Source: Magnetospirillum sp902729445 (GTDB lineage: Bacteria > Pseudomonadota > Alphaproteobacteria > Rhodospirillales > Magnetospirillaceae). From it: DNA of 64,000 bases. The number at the start of each line of letters is the position of its first letter. Positions within the stretch are counted from its first letter, which is position 1. The DNA lies in contig NZ_CACVCE010000067.1 of NCBI RefSeq assembly GCF_902729445.1, forward strand, positions 104,420-168,419, written 5' to 3'. The notes beneath the pieces were generated by a model that saw only the letters and a program-made list of their open reading frames with translations, was not told the origin of the DNA and did not search any database. This document shows positions 9,781-17,681 of the stretch, piece after piece. The translations under genes were made by a program, and so were the position numbers.

Positions 9781-11169
9781 TTAAACTTTGCGCAAGGAAC
9801 GGCAGAAGGCGGCGAAGCGGGGCCCCCATGGGCTGGCGCCGACGCTGCGCAGGTGGGCATAGGTGGCCAGGGCGTTCCTGACGATCAGCCCGTCGCGGTT
9901 CTGTCCGATGCCGGCGCCGCGGACCACCTCGTAGGCGAAGCGGGCTTCGGCTTCCAGATTCTCGATGCGGGAATGGTGGAATTCGTGGGCCGGGACCACG
10001 GCGGGGCCTTGTTCCAGGCGCGGCCAGGGGAAATCGGCGGTCTCGCGCAGGCGGACATAGCCGCGCCCTTGCGGCCTTGCATGCATCACCGCATCGCCCG
10101 GCACCAGCCCGACCATCTCGCGCCGGGTGCCGTGCCAGACGATGGCGCGCGACAGATACATCAGGCCGCCGCATTCGGCATAGATCGGCAGGCCGGCCTG
10201 GGCCTTCGTCAGCAGGTCGGCGCGGAAGGATCGGTTGGCCTCCAGCCGTTCCGCGGCTGTCTCGGGGAAGCCGCCACCGATGAACAGGCCATCCAGATCG
10301 TCGGGCAGGGTGGAATCGGACAGCGCGTTCAGGAATACCAGTTCGGCGCCGGCGGCCTTCAGGGCATCGAAATCGTCGGGATAATAGAAGCCGAAGGCGG
10401 GATCCTTCAGCACGCCGATCCGCAAATCCGGCACGGGCCAGGCGGCGGGCGAGGGGAACACTTCCGTCTCGGGGGCGGTGGCGGCCAGGGCGATGATGGC
10501 GTCCAGATCGACCTGAGCGGCGACGCAGGACTGCAAACTGGCGATGGCGGCAGCGGCCTCGGCCGCTTCGTTGGCCGGGACCAGGCCCAGATGGCGTTCC
10601 ATGATTTCCATCTCGGGCGAGCGATGGACGGCGCCGACCACCGGAATGCCGGTGTAATGGGCGACCACGTCGCGCAGCTTCTTCTCGTGCCGGGGGCCGC
10701 CGACCTTGTTCAGGATCACGCCGGCGATGCGAATGGACTCGTCGAAGGCCTGATAGCCCTTCAGCAAGGGCGCGATGCCCCGGGTCATGCCGGTGGTATC
10801 GACCACCAGCACCACCGGAGCCTCCAGCCAGGCGGCCAGGCTGGCGCTGGAATTGGACCCTTCCAGATCCATGCCGTCGAACAGGCCCTTATTGCCCTCG
10901 ATCAGGCTGATGTCGGCGCCACGGCTGAAACGCTCGAAGCTTTCGCGGATCAGCTTGGGCGGCTGGGTGTGGAAATCCAGGTTGCGGCAGGTGCGCCCGC
11001 AGGCGGCCGACAGCCACAAGGGGTCGATATAGTCTGGTCCCTTCTTGAAGGGCTGCACCGCCAGCCCCCGGGCGGCCAGAGCGGCGGCCAGCCCGACGGT
11101 GACGGTGGTCTTGCCCGAGGATTTATGCGCCGCCGAGATCAGCAGGCGCGGGGCTTGGCGAGTGTTCAT
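9781..11169 (-). CDS. CbiA/CobB-family amidase: cobyrinate a,c-diamide synthase or siroheme amidase DsrN
   Basis: 462 residues. The ATPase half has a P-loop KSSGKTT (near residue 16) and FKKGPDYIDP. The glutaminase half has FIGGGFPE and the nucleophile cysteine in YAECGGLMYL. This is the CbiA/CobB fold that amidates two side chains of a tetrapyrrole with glutamine and ATP. DsrN, which amidates the sirohaem of DsrAB, belongs to the same family and normally follows dsrP; this gene lies 3.8 kb from dsrP on the opposite strand. No other cobalamin gene is in the window, so DsrN is a serious alternative. The start is uncertain: ATGs at 11193 and 11169 sit in the two arms of a hairpin. Confidence 0.85.
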   Translation of the reverse strand: MNTRQAPRLLISAAHKSSGKTTVTVGLAAALAARGLAVQPFKKGPDYIDPLWLSAACGRTCRNLDFHTQPPKLIRESFERFSRGADISLIEGNKGLFDGMDLEGSNSSASLAAWLEAPVVLVVDTTGMTRGIAPLLKGYQAFDESIRIAGVILNKVGGPRHEKKLRDVVAHYTGIPVVGAVHRSPEMEIMERHLGLVPANEAAEAAAAIASLQSCVAAQVDLDAIIALAATAPETEVFPSPAAWPVPDLRIGVLKDPAFGFYYPDDFDALKAAGAELVFLNALSDSTLPDDLDGLFIGGGFPETAAERLEANRSFRADLLTKAQAGLPIYAECGGLMYLSRAIVWHGTRREMVGLVPGDAVMHARPQGRGYVRLRETADFPWPRLEQGPAVVPAHEFHHSRIENLEAEARFAYEVVRGAGIGQNRDGLIVRNALATYAHLRSVGASPWGPRFAAFCRSLRKV

Positions 11170-11194
11170 GCCCGTGGGCCTACCCACGGGCATG
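11167..11194 (-). promoter_or_regulatory. Perfect hairpin enclosing the start codon(s) of the CbiA-family gene
   Basis: A 12-bp perfect inverted repeat (11167-11178 and 11183-11194, 4-nt loop). Each arm contains an ATG in frame with the CbiA-family coding sequence, and the sequence GGTAGG in the loop region would serve as a ribosome site for the inner ATG. In mRNA it could hide translation initiation. Confidence 0.5.
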
Positions 11195-11257
11195 CAGCCG
11201 CCATTGAGGCGGCGGCCAAGGGCGCGGATGCGCCCGCCCGGCGAGGGCAAACCAAGT

Positions 11258-12286
11258 TCACACCGCCCCCGGGATGCGGGTCTTGATGCGGTCGCGCCAC
11301 ATCGCCTGCGCGGCTCCTTCGGCCTCGGCCACCGAGGCGGCGCGGCCGGAATACCGCAGCACGATGGCGATGGTGCCGGCGATGGCGGCGGCCGCCACCT
11401 CGTCCTTGTCCTCGCCGGTCCACAGCGCCTTCAGGCGCGGCAACTCCAGCCCGTCCTCCTTGTCGCGGGTGCCGGCGATCAGCGCCGGCCATTCCTCGGT
11501 GCCGGGCTGGCCGTCGGCCAGGAAGGCCACCGTGCAATCCTTCTCGGGCCGGCGCTCGACCTCGCCGCCGTCGCCCTTGAACACCGCGGCGAAACGCTCG
11601 CCCATCAGGCGCGAGCCTTCCTGGTGCACCGGCATGTAGGGCGGGTGGGTGACGCCGTTGATGGTGAAGGCGGCGCCAAACGGGTTGACCATGCGCGCCA
11701 CCGTGTGGATCGGCGAGCGCAACCCCAGCAATTGGCGCAGGCCCATCACCTGATGCAGGCGGGGCGACAGGGCTTCCAGCGTCATATAGGCGAAATTGTG
11801 GGCACGCAGCTGGGCGCAGGCCTGTTCGGCGCTGGTTGCCGCCGGCACGCCCAGCGAGGCCAGGGCCTCGGACGAATAGACCCGGCCGGCGGTGTGGTTC
11901 TCGGCTCCGTGCATGAACACCGAAATGCCGTGCTGGGCCAGGGTCAGCGCTGCCAGCAGGTAATGGGGCAATTGCCGCGACTTGCCGGCATAGGACGCCC
12001 AGTCCACGTCCACCTTGGGGGCGTCGGCCGGAAGCGTGATGGAATCCTTGATGGCCAGCGCCAGGCCGGCGGCTTCCTCGGGCAGCTCGGTCTTGACCCG
12101 CAGCAGGCACAGGAAGGCGCCCAGCTGGGCCTGTTCGACCTCGCCCTTCATGATCATGGTCATGGCGGCGCGGGCCTCGTCCATGGTCAGTGGCCGCGAC
12201 AGGTTGGGGCCCTTGCCGAGAATGCGGACATATTGCGCAAAGGGATGTTCCTGCGGCGTGGCGCCATGTGCACGGGGATGAGCCAA
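11258..12286 (-). CDS. TrpD-like (YbiB/TrpD2) glycosyltransferase-family protein
   Basis: 342 residues. It has the two-domain layout of anthranilate phosphoribosyltransferase relatives: an N-terminal helical domain (RPLTMDEARAAMTMIMKGEV, QLGAFLCLLRVKTEL) and a larger alpha/beta domain with HGAENHTAGRVYSSEALASLG in place of the TrpD glycine loop. That divergence fits the YbiB/TrpD2 branch, whose E. coli member binds nucleic acid, rather than tryptophan synthesis; no trp genes are nearby. Translation starts at TTG 12286, supported by AAGGAAG 7 nt upstream; the next Met would remove 34 conserved residues. It lies 88 nt upstream of the CbiA-family gene on the same strand. Confidence 0.7.
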   Translation of the reverse strand: MAHPRAHGATPQEHPFAQYVRILGKGPNLSRPLTMDEARAAMTMIMKGEVEQAQLGAFLCLLRVKTELPEEAAGLALAIKDSITLPADAPKVDVDWASYAGKSRQLPHYLLAALTLAQHGISVFMHGAENHTAGRVYSSEALASLGVPAATSAEQACAQLRAHNFAYMTLEALSPRLHQVMGLRQLLGLRSPIHTVARMVNPFGAAFTINGVTHPPYMPVHQEGSRLMGERFAAVFKGDGGEVERRPEKDCTVAFLADGQPGTEEWPALIAGTRDKEDGLELPRLKALWTGEDKDEVAAAAIAGTIAIVLRYSGRAASVAEAEGAAQAMWRDRIKTRIPGAV

Positions 12287-12361
12287 AGCCTGTCTTCCTT
12301 GATCCAGTGGGGCGGCGGTAAAGGTTCAGTTTATCCTGATATGCCGGGGGAGGCGCAAGCC

Positions 12362-12406
12362 TTGACCGAACCGCGGCGCACGGTCTATAAAACTGAACCG
12401 TTCAGT
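12362..12406 (+). promoter_or_regulatory. Promoter with TetR-like operator for the emrAB-type operon
   Basis: TTGACC (12362-12367) and TATAAA (12386-12391) are 18 nt apart. The palindrome ACTGAA-CCG-TTCAGT (12392-12406) abuts the -10 box, with a further TTCAG copy to 12410. This resembles operators of TetR/AcrR repressors of drug pumps. No repressor gene is adjacent. Confidence 0.65.
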
Positions 12407-12418
12407 TCAGAGTCCGCC

Positions 12419-13438
12419 ATGAAAAAGCGCCTGCTTCCCGTGTTGGCCCTCCTGGTCCTTGTCAGCGCCTTCTTCGGCTGGCGGTGGTGGACCGATCTGC
12501 GTTTCGAGCAGACCACCGACGATGCCTATGTCGAAGGCGACATCACCCACCTGTCGGCCAAGGTGGCCGGCCATGTCGCGGCGGTGCTGGCCGCCGACAA
12601 TCAGGCGGTCAAGGCGGGCGATGTGCTGCTGCGCCTCGACGACCGCGACCAGCGGGCCAGGCGCGACGAGGCGGCGGCCCTGGTGGCGGCCAGGGCGGCG
12701 CAACTCGAGCAATTGGACGACAAAGTGGCGGTGCAACTGGCGCTGCTGACCCAGGCGGGGGCCGGCATCTCGGCGGCCCAGGCCGATCTGGTCCGCAGCC
12801 GCGCCGACCTGGAACGCACCCGCGCCCTGGTGCGCGACGATTATGTCAGCCGCCAGCGCTTCGACAAGGAAACCGCCGACGCCGCCAAGGCCGAGGCCGG
12901 GCTGAAGGGCTCGGCGGCCGGGGCCAACGCCGCCAAGCGGCAGGTGGCGGTGCTGGAAAGCGACCGCGCCATCGCCATCGCCCAACTGGACCAGGCCAAG
13001 GCGCAATTGACCCTGGCCGAAAGCGACCTGGATTCCACCATCATCCGCGCCCCCATCGACGGAATCGTCGGCAACCGGGCGGCCCGGCTCGGGTCCTATG
13101 TGCGGCCCGGCCAGCATCTGCTGACGGTGGTGCCGGTGCATGGTCTGTGGGTCGAGGCCAATTTCAAGGAAACCCAGCTGACCCGCATCCGCCCCGGCCA
13201 AGTGGCGCGCCTGAAGGTCGATGCCTTTCCCGATGTGGAATTGACCGGCCGGGTCGCCAGCTTTTCACCGGCCTCGGGGGCCAAGTTCAGCCTGCTGCCG
13301 CCGGAAAACGCCACCGGCAACTTCACCAAGGTCGTGCAACGGGTGCCGGTGCGAATCGAACTGGCGGCCGACCATCCGCTGATCGGGCGCCTGGCGCCGG
13401 GCCTGTCGGTGGTGGCGACGGTGCGGACCGGGCCATGA
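12419..13438 (+). CDS. EmrA/HlyD-family membrane fusion protein of a drug efflux pump
   Basis: 339 residues. A short cytoplasmic KKR start and one transmembrane helix (residues 5-22) are followed by a lipoyl half-motif (DDAYVEGDITHLSAKVAGHV), a long Ala/Gln/Arg-rich coiled-coil hairpin (about residues 78-205), the second lipoyl half (IRAPIDGIVGNRAARLG) and a beta-barrel (VEANFKETQL). This is the EmrA type that links an inner-membrane MFS pump to the outer membrane. It lies directly behind the TetR-like operator. Start ATG 12419 is the first after the promoter; the frame is open far upstream but through non-coding sequence. The MFS partner begins 10 nt downstream. Confidence 0.92.
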   Translation: MKKRLLPVLALLVLVSAFFGWRWWTDLRFEQTTDDAYVEGDITHLSAKVAGHVAAVLAADNQAVKAGDVLLRLDDRDQRARRDEAAALVAARAAQLEQLDDKVAVQLALLTQAGAGISAAQADLVRSRADLERTRALVRDDYVSRQRFDKETADAAKAEAGLKGSAAGANAAKRQVAVLESDRAIAIAQLDQAKAQLTLAESDLDSTIIRAPIDGIVGNRAARLGSYVRPGQHLLTVVPVHGLWVEANFKETQLTRIRPGQVARLKVDAFPDVELTGRVASFSPASGAKFSLLPPENATGNFTKVVQRVPVRIELAADHPLIGRLAPGLSVVATVRTGP

Positions 13439-13448
13439 GGACCAATCG

Positions 13449-15029
13449 ATGAGTCCGGCCGATCCGCGACTGCTGGTCCGACCGGAAGACCGGGTGGTAT
13501 CGGTCCGCGACTGGATCGGCTTCATGGCCATGGTGCTGGGCATGTTCATGGCCATCCTGGACATCCAGATCGTGGCCAGCTCGATCGCCCAGATCCAGGC
13601 CGGCCTGTCGGCCTCGGCCGACGAGATCAGCTGGGTCCAGACCGCCTATCTGATCGCCGAGGTGGTGATGATCCCGCTGTCGGGCTGGGCGGCGAAGGTG
13701 TTCTCGACCCGCTGGCTGTTCCTGGCCTCGTGCGTCACCTTCACTGTCGCCTCGGTGGCCTGCGCCATGGCCTGGAGCATCGAATCGATGATCGTCTTTC
13801 GCGCCATCCAGGGCTTCCTGGGCGGCGCGATGATCCCCACGGTGTTCGCCACCTCGTACCTGATGTTTCCGCCGCGCAGCCAGGCCGGCATCTCGGTGCT
13901 GATCGGGCTGGTGGCGACCATGGCCCCGACGCTGGGGCCGACGCTGGGCGGCTGGCTGACCGAGGCGTTCAGCTGGCACTGGCTGTTCCTGATCAATATC
14001 GTCCCCGGCCTGGCGGTGGCGAGCCTGGTGGCGACCTTCGTCGATGTCGATCGGCCGCGCCTGTCGATGCTGAAGGGTTTCGACATGGCCGGCATCGTGC
14101 TGGTGGCGCTGTTCCTGGGCTCGCTGCAATACATCCTGGAAGAAGGCCCCGGCGACGATTGGTTCGACGAGCCGAAGATCGTGGTGATGTCGGCCCTGTG
14201 CGCCGTCGCCGGCCTGGCCTTCCTGTGGCGCGAACTGACCTGCGCCCAGCCGGTGGTCGAGTTGAAGGCCTTCGCCGACCGCAACTTCGCCGTCGGATGC
14301 CTGTACAGCTTCATCATCGGTATCGGCCTTTACGGCTCGGTCTACGTCATCCCGCTGTTCCTGGGCCGGGTGCGCGGCTATTCCGCCCTGGAAATCGGTC
14401 TGACCATGATGGTCACCGGCGCCTTTCAGTTCCTGTCGGCGCCGCTGGCCGGCAATCTGGCCCGCCACATCGACTTGCGCGCCATGCTGGGCCTGGGCCT
14501 GGGCCTGTTCGGGGCCGGCCTGTGGCTGAACCATGTGCTGACCAGCGAATGGGGCTATTGGGAGATGTTCCTGCCCCAGGCGGTGCGCGGTCTGTCCTTG
14601 ATGTTCTGCTTCGTGCCGATCAACGCGGTGGCCTTGGGCCATCTGGCCCCGGCGGCGGTGCAGAACGCGTCGGGGCTTTACAATCTGATGCGCAATCTGG
14701 GCGGTGCCATTGGCCTGGCCGCCATCACCACCGCCCTGGGCGATCGCGTCGATTTCCACTATGCCCGGCTGGCGGAAAAGGTGACCTGGGACAATCTGGA
14801 AGCGGTGACCCGCCTGGGCGAGATTTCCGCCCGCATGGCGGCGATGGTTCCGGGTGATCCCGATCAGGCGGCCCTGAAGGTGCTGGTCAACCTGACCAAG
14901 CAGCAGGCCATGACCATGGCCTTCGGCGACGTCCTGCTGGGCATGAGCCTGGTGTTCGTGGCTGGCCTGGCGTTGATGCCGCTGGTCCACAAGGTCGGCC
15001 ACCCGTCGGCGGGTGGCGGCGGCCACTGA
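13449..15029 (+). CDS. EmrB-type DHA2 major-facilitator multidrug transporter
   Basis: 526 residues with 14 predicted membrane helices. The DHA2 marks are LDIQIVASSIAQIQ in helix 1 (the usual LD.TIVN.A.P position), WVQTAYLIAEVVMIPLSGW, and motif C-like GPTLGGWLTEAFSWHWLF. The partner fusion protein ends 10 nt upstream, and an AGGA ribosome site lies 8 nt before the ATG. Together they should form a proton-driven tripartite pump with an outer-membrane channel encoded elsewhere. A terminator follows 10 nt after the stop. Confidence 0.93.
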   Translation: MSPADPRLLVRPEDRVVSVRDWIGFMAMVLGMFMAILDIQIVASSIAQIQAGLSASADEISWVQTAYLIAEVVMIPLSGWAAKVFSTRWLFLASCVTFTVASVACAMAWSIESMIVFRAIQGFLGGAMIPTVFATSYLMFPPRSQAGISVLIGLVATMAPTLGPTLGGWLTEAFSWHWLFLINIVPGLAVASLVATFVDVDRPRLSMLKGFDMAGIVLVALFLGSLQYILEEGPGDDWFDEPKIVVMSALCAVAGLAFLWRELTCAQPVVELKAFADRNFAVGCLYSFIIGIGLYGSVYVIPLFLGRVRGYSALEIGLTMMVTGAFQFLSAPLAGNLARHIDLRAMLGLGLGLFGAGLWLNHVLTSEWGYWEMFLPQAVRGLSLMFCFVPINAVALGHLAPAAVQNASGLYNLMRNLGGAIGLAAITTALGDRVDFHYARLAEKVTWDNLEAVTRLGEISARMAAMVPGDPDQAALKVLVNLTKQQAMTMAFGDVLLGMSLVFVAGLALMPLVHKVGHPSAGGGGH

Positions 15030-15039
15030 AAAAAGCGCT

Positions 15040-15071
15040 GCCCGGGACTGAAGTTTCCTCCAGTCCCGGGC
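15040..15071. terminator. Terminator between the convergent MFS gene and the small gene at 15085
   Basis: An 11-bp perfect inverted repeat (15040-15050, 15061-15071) with a 10-nt loop lies between two convergent genes. An A-run just before it (15028-15034) provides the U-tract for minus-strand transcripts. Confidence 0.7.
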
Positions 15072-15084
15072 CTGCGACGTCATC

Positions 15085-15372
15085 CTACCACTTGATCTGT
15101 TCCAGGTTGTCGAAATCGACCACGGTCTCGCCATGGGCGGTGGTCAGGTGCACCTCGCCAGCGACGTCCTGGCCGACCGCGTCGGACAGGTCCTGCGTGT
15201 CCGCCCAGCCCGAGCCGGCACCACCGATGAAGGTGTCGTTGACGGCACCGGCCTCGATCTTCTCGACGCTTTGGACATTGCCGATCCAGATGGCGTCGTT
15301 GCCTTCGGTCATGCTCCCCAGCAAGCTTCGCATCAGGGCAGAAAGCCCGGACGCAATGCGTTCCGGGTGCAT
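15085..15372 (-). CDS. Unrecognised small acidic protein
   Basis: Up to 95 residues (82 if the second Met at 15333 is used; neither has a clear ribosome site). The body is acidic and Gly/Asp/Thr-rich (NDTFIGGAGSGWADTQDLSD, TVVDFDNLEQIKW), faintly like the beta segments near RTX or VCBS proteins, but no nonapeptide repeat is present. No signal peptide or membrane segment. It ends against a shared terminator. Upstream is an AT-rich tract (15380-15540) in which its promoter would lie. Confidence 0.5.
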   Translation of the reverse strand: MHPERIASGLSALMRSLLGSMTEGNDAIWIGNVQSVEKIEAGAVNDTFIGGAGSGWADTQDLSDAVGQDVAGEVHLTTAHGETVVDFDNLEQIKW

Positions 15373-15535
15373 GTGAAGTCCATAGCTTGGGAAATTCTAA
15401 AAATTACAATCGCAATGTAAGTGAAGTGTAAAAAAGTAAAGAAATATTTGCGCAGTCATCCGCCTGTATTTGTCGCTATCATTTGTAATATTGTCGAATA
15501 TGTTGGGCATTGTGCGTAAAAATCGTTGGTCATGT

Positions 15536-15804
15536 CTACGTGTGTCGTTCGTTATGGCCGTTAGTATTTTCATCATAGCGTTTGGGGCTGCGTTCTGACG
15601 TCGCCAGCATCAGGATTAGCCCGGCCCCGGCGGCAAGGCCGCCGGTGGCCGCCGGAACGATAGCCCAGGCGCGCATGGTCGCATCCAGCCTGAGATAGAC
15701 GTTGGCGACCCAGCCCGTGCCGCCCAGCAGCAGCAGCAGGCCGAGGTCGCAATGCCGCCCAGGATGGCGAGCCACGCCGCCAGCCGCATTCCCTTGAGTA
15801 ACAT
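15536..15804 (-). pseudogene. Frameshifted small membrane protein
   Basis: The start (ATG 15804 or 15789) reads MLLKGMRLAAWLAILGGIA, a good first membrane helix, and then enters a cysteine-rich nonsense frame. One frame over, without its own start, the sequence continues as DLGLLLLLGGTGWVANVYL and a second hydrophobic segment, ending KRYDENTNGHNERHT. Joining them near 15745-15755 would give a two-helix protein of about 88 residues. The break lies beside a run of GCT/CAG triplets (CAGCAGCAGCAGCAGG), a plausible slippage site or sequencing error. Confidence 0.5.
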
Positions 15805-16080
15805 TCTTCCTGTTCCCCCCTGTGCTTCAACCCCCGCAACCACCAGAAAATCATTCCGTGAAGGGGGGGCGGCCAGCGCAAACTTTGCATTTGTTCTTAT
15901 CGTTGGGGCGTTTACCCTGTTCAGCCGGATGGGCGTGGGAAATGCGTTGAAGGGGTGGGGGCAGGGGCAGCTATCGGGCACGATCGATCGCGGGTGTGCC
16001 CATTTTAGTCCCGACCGTGGCGGGGACTTTCGGCTGGGCAATGGCCTGTTCTGGATCGGTTTTTTCGTGGAGTTTAGTCT

Positions 16081-16368
16081 GTGGGAGTGATGCTGCGTCT
16101 GGTTGGCTACGCTGCCATTTTGTTCGGGCTGGGAGTGGCCGGGGCAATGGTCATGGTCAATTCCGGCGAACTGCAAGTCCTCTTCGGGGTCTTCGCCCTG
16201 GGCGGCCTTGGCGTCGTCGTGATTGGTGGCGTGCTGCTCGCCGTCGGCGCTCTTGTGGGACGAGGCAAGGCGAAGGAGTCGGGTCCGCGGCTTACTCCCG
16301 AGCAGCAGCAGATTTTGGACGCCCAGGAATTCCAGGCCACACGCGGTGGTGAGCAAGGGTCAGATTAG
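16081..16368 (+). CDS. Small two-helix membrane protein
   Basis: 95 residues from GTG 16081 (TGGAG 8 nt upstream) or 92 from ATG 16090. Two membrane helices (about residues 4-26 and 34-60) are followed by a polar cytoplasmic tail containing LTPEQQQILDAQEF. No family is recognised. It stands alone between the broken gene and the tRNA. A hairpin at about 16010-16030 (AGTCCC...GGGGACT) lies in its leader. Confidence 0.6.
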   Translation: MGVMLRLVGYAAILFGLGVAGAMVMVNSGELQVLFGVFALGGLGVVVIGGVLLAVGALVGRGKAKESGPRLTPEQQQILDAQEFQATRGGEQGSD

Positions 16369-16635
16369 ATCGCCCGGTCTGCGTGGGGGCATTCCCCTGA
16401 GAATTACCAAGAACTCAGCCGTAACCTTCCGGCAGTGGGTGGCCGACATTCACGGCCGGGACTGTCGCTCGGAAGCCATCCCAGGATGAAGGGGGGCACT
16501 TTCGAGGCGATAATCATGCCTGCGTTGTGACGGCGACAGCGCTGTTACACCAAGATTGCCTTGAGCTTCGTCGCACTGCTTCCGCAGCCCTTCTTTCGGG
16601 CTGATCGGCAATGCGTGCTAAGTGTTTGATTTAAC

Positions 16636-16711
16636 TGGTGCCGGCGGAGGGACTCGAACCCCCGACCTTGGCTTTACGAAAGCCCTGCTCTACCAACTGA
16701 GCTACGCCGGC
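16636..16711 (-). tRNA. tRNA-Thr (anticodon CGU)
   Basis: Read on the minus strand, a 7-bp acceptor stem (16705-16711 with 16640-16646), D-stem GCTC/GAGC, anticodon loop TTCGTAA and T-arm GGGGG-TTCGAGT-CCCTC are all present. The anticodon CGT decodes ACG as threonine. The 3' CCA is encoded (16636-16638). The 267 nt between the small membrane gene and this tRNA hold no supportable gene. Confidence 0.95.
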
Positions 16712-16784
16712 ATCTAGGGCGGCGCCCAAGTTCGGCACCGCGAAGGCCCGGAAGTTATCCGCAGCCAAAGACAAAAGCAAGGGG

Positions 16785-17189
16785 TCAGGGACGGACGAAC
16801 CGGGCTCGGGCGCCTCGCTCGATGGCCGCGGCAACCAGGCGATCGACCTCCAGCTTGTGGCGGATCAGTTCCAGCAAGCGCATCACCTCGGGGTGGGGCT
16901 CGCCGTCCGAGGCCGCGACGTCGCAGGCCAGCGCATAGGCGGTTTCGCGCAGCCAGGCCGGCAATGACGCCTTGATGACGTCCAACGCTCCGGCCATCCC
17001 GGTTTCAGAATCCAGCAACTCGGCGCAGGCCGCCGTGGTCTTGATCAGCAGCGCCGGATCGTACTCGCGAAAGATCGGCAGAAATCGAACGATTTCACCA
17101 ATGGTTTCCAGTTCGGCGTCGGTCATGTCACCGTCACACGCGGAAACCATCACCATGACGTAAACCAGACCGGCGTGATGGCTGAGCAT
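16785..17189 (-). CDS. TerB-like protein (tellurite resistance TerB fold)
   Basis: 134 residues, all-helical. The duplicated acidic TerB motif is visible as VMVSACDGDMTDAELETIGEI and ALACDVAASDGEPHPEVMRLLELI. TerB-fold proteins bind metal through such acidic motifs and are often associated with membrane stress responses; the precise role is not known. No other ter gene is nearby. The ATG has GAGGATAAGCC upstream. It is divergent from the response-regulator operon, with a 126-nt shared promoter region. Confidence 0.8.
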   Translation of the reverse strand: MLSHHAGLVYVMVMVSACDGDMTDAELETIGEIVRFLPIFREYDPALLIKTTAACAELLDSETGMAGALDVIKASLPAWLRETAYALACDVAASDGEPHPEVMRLLELIRHKLEVDRLVAAAIERGARARFVRP

Positions 17190-17315
17190 GGCTTATCCTC
17201 GAAAGCGGCAAACAACAGATTTCCAAGGACTTTAGGCTTGCGGCCTCACGTTCCGTCAAGCATAGAATTCCAGCGGGGTCGCGTTTGCCCGTACGGGCGA
17301 CAGGAGAAGGCAGGG

Positions 17316-17681
17316 ATGGCCACTAAAACCGTATTAGTTGTGGACGATAGCCGGGTGGCCCGCATGATGACCCGCCACCTGATCGAACAGAACCGGCCAA
17401 GCTGGATCATCGTCGAGGCCGAGACCGGCGAGCAGGCGGTCGAGCGCTTCCAGGACGTGCGGCCGGACTTCACCTTGATGGACGTCAACATGCCCGGCAT
17501 CGACGGGCTGGAGGCCAGCCGGCGTATCCGCGCCATCGATCAGGCGGCGGTGATCACCTTGTTGACCGCCAACATCCAGGACCCGATCCGCCACCATGCC
17601 GACGAGATCGGCATCGGCTTCATCAACAAGCCCTTGCGTGTCGAAGCTCTGCTGGCTTTCCTGGTCGAAGAGGCGCCATGA
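17316..17681 (+). CDS. CheY-like single-domain response regulator
   Basis: 121 residues, a receiver domain only. Acidic pair D10-D11, phospho-acceptor D56 (TLMDVNMPG), Thr in LLTAN, and Lys in FINKPL are all in place. The start follows AGGAGAAGGCAGGG; the in-frame extension upstream runs through leader sequence. The stop overlaps the CheC gene by ATGA. With no output domain, it must signal by protein contact, most simply with the CheC and c-di-GMP protein that follow. Confidence 0.93.
   Translation: MATKTVLVVDDSRVARMMTRHLIEQNRPSWIIVEAETGEQAVERFQDVRPDFTLMDVNMPGIDGLEASRRIRAIDQAAVITLLTANIQDPIRHHADEIGIGFINKPLRVEALLAFLVEEAP

Noticed and set aside
11170..11257. Cobalamin riboswitch upstream of the CbiA-family gene
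   Set aside because: The leader is only about 90 nt and has no B12 box or conserved GCCACTG-like core; only hairpins are visible.
15616..16356. A 246-codon minus-strand open frame
   Set aside because: Only its last part (the MLLKGMRL start) looks real; the rest is Lys/Pro/His-rich nonsense overlapping the plus-strand membrane gene at 16081.
16530..16630. Possible transposase C-terminal remnant
   Set aside because: A short frame reads YTKIALSFVALLP, loosely like the end of IS5-type transposases, but it is too short and no terminal repeats or other transposase parts are found.
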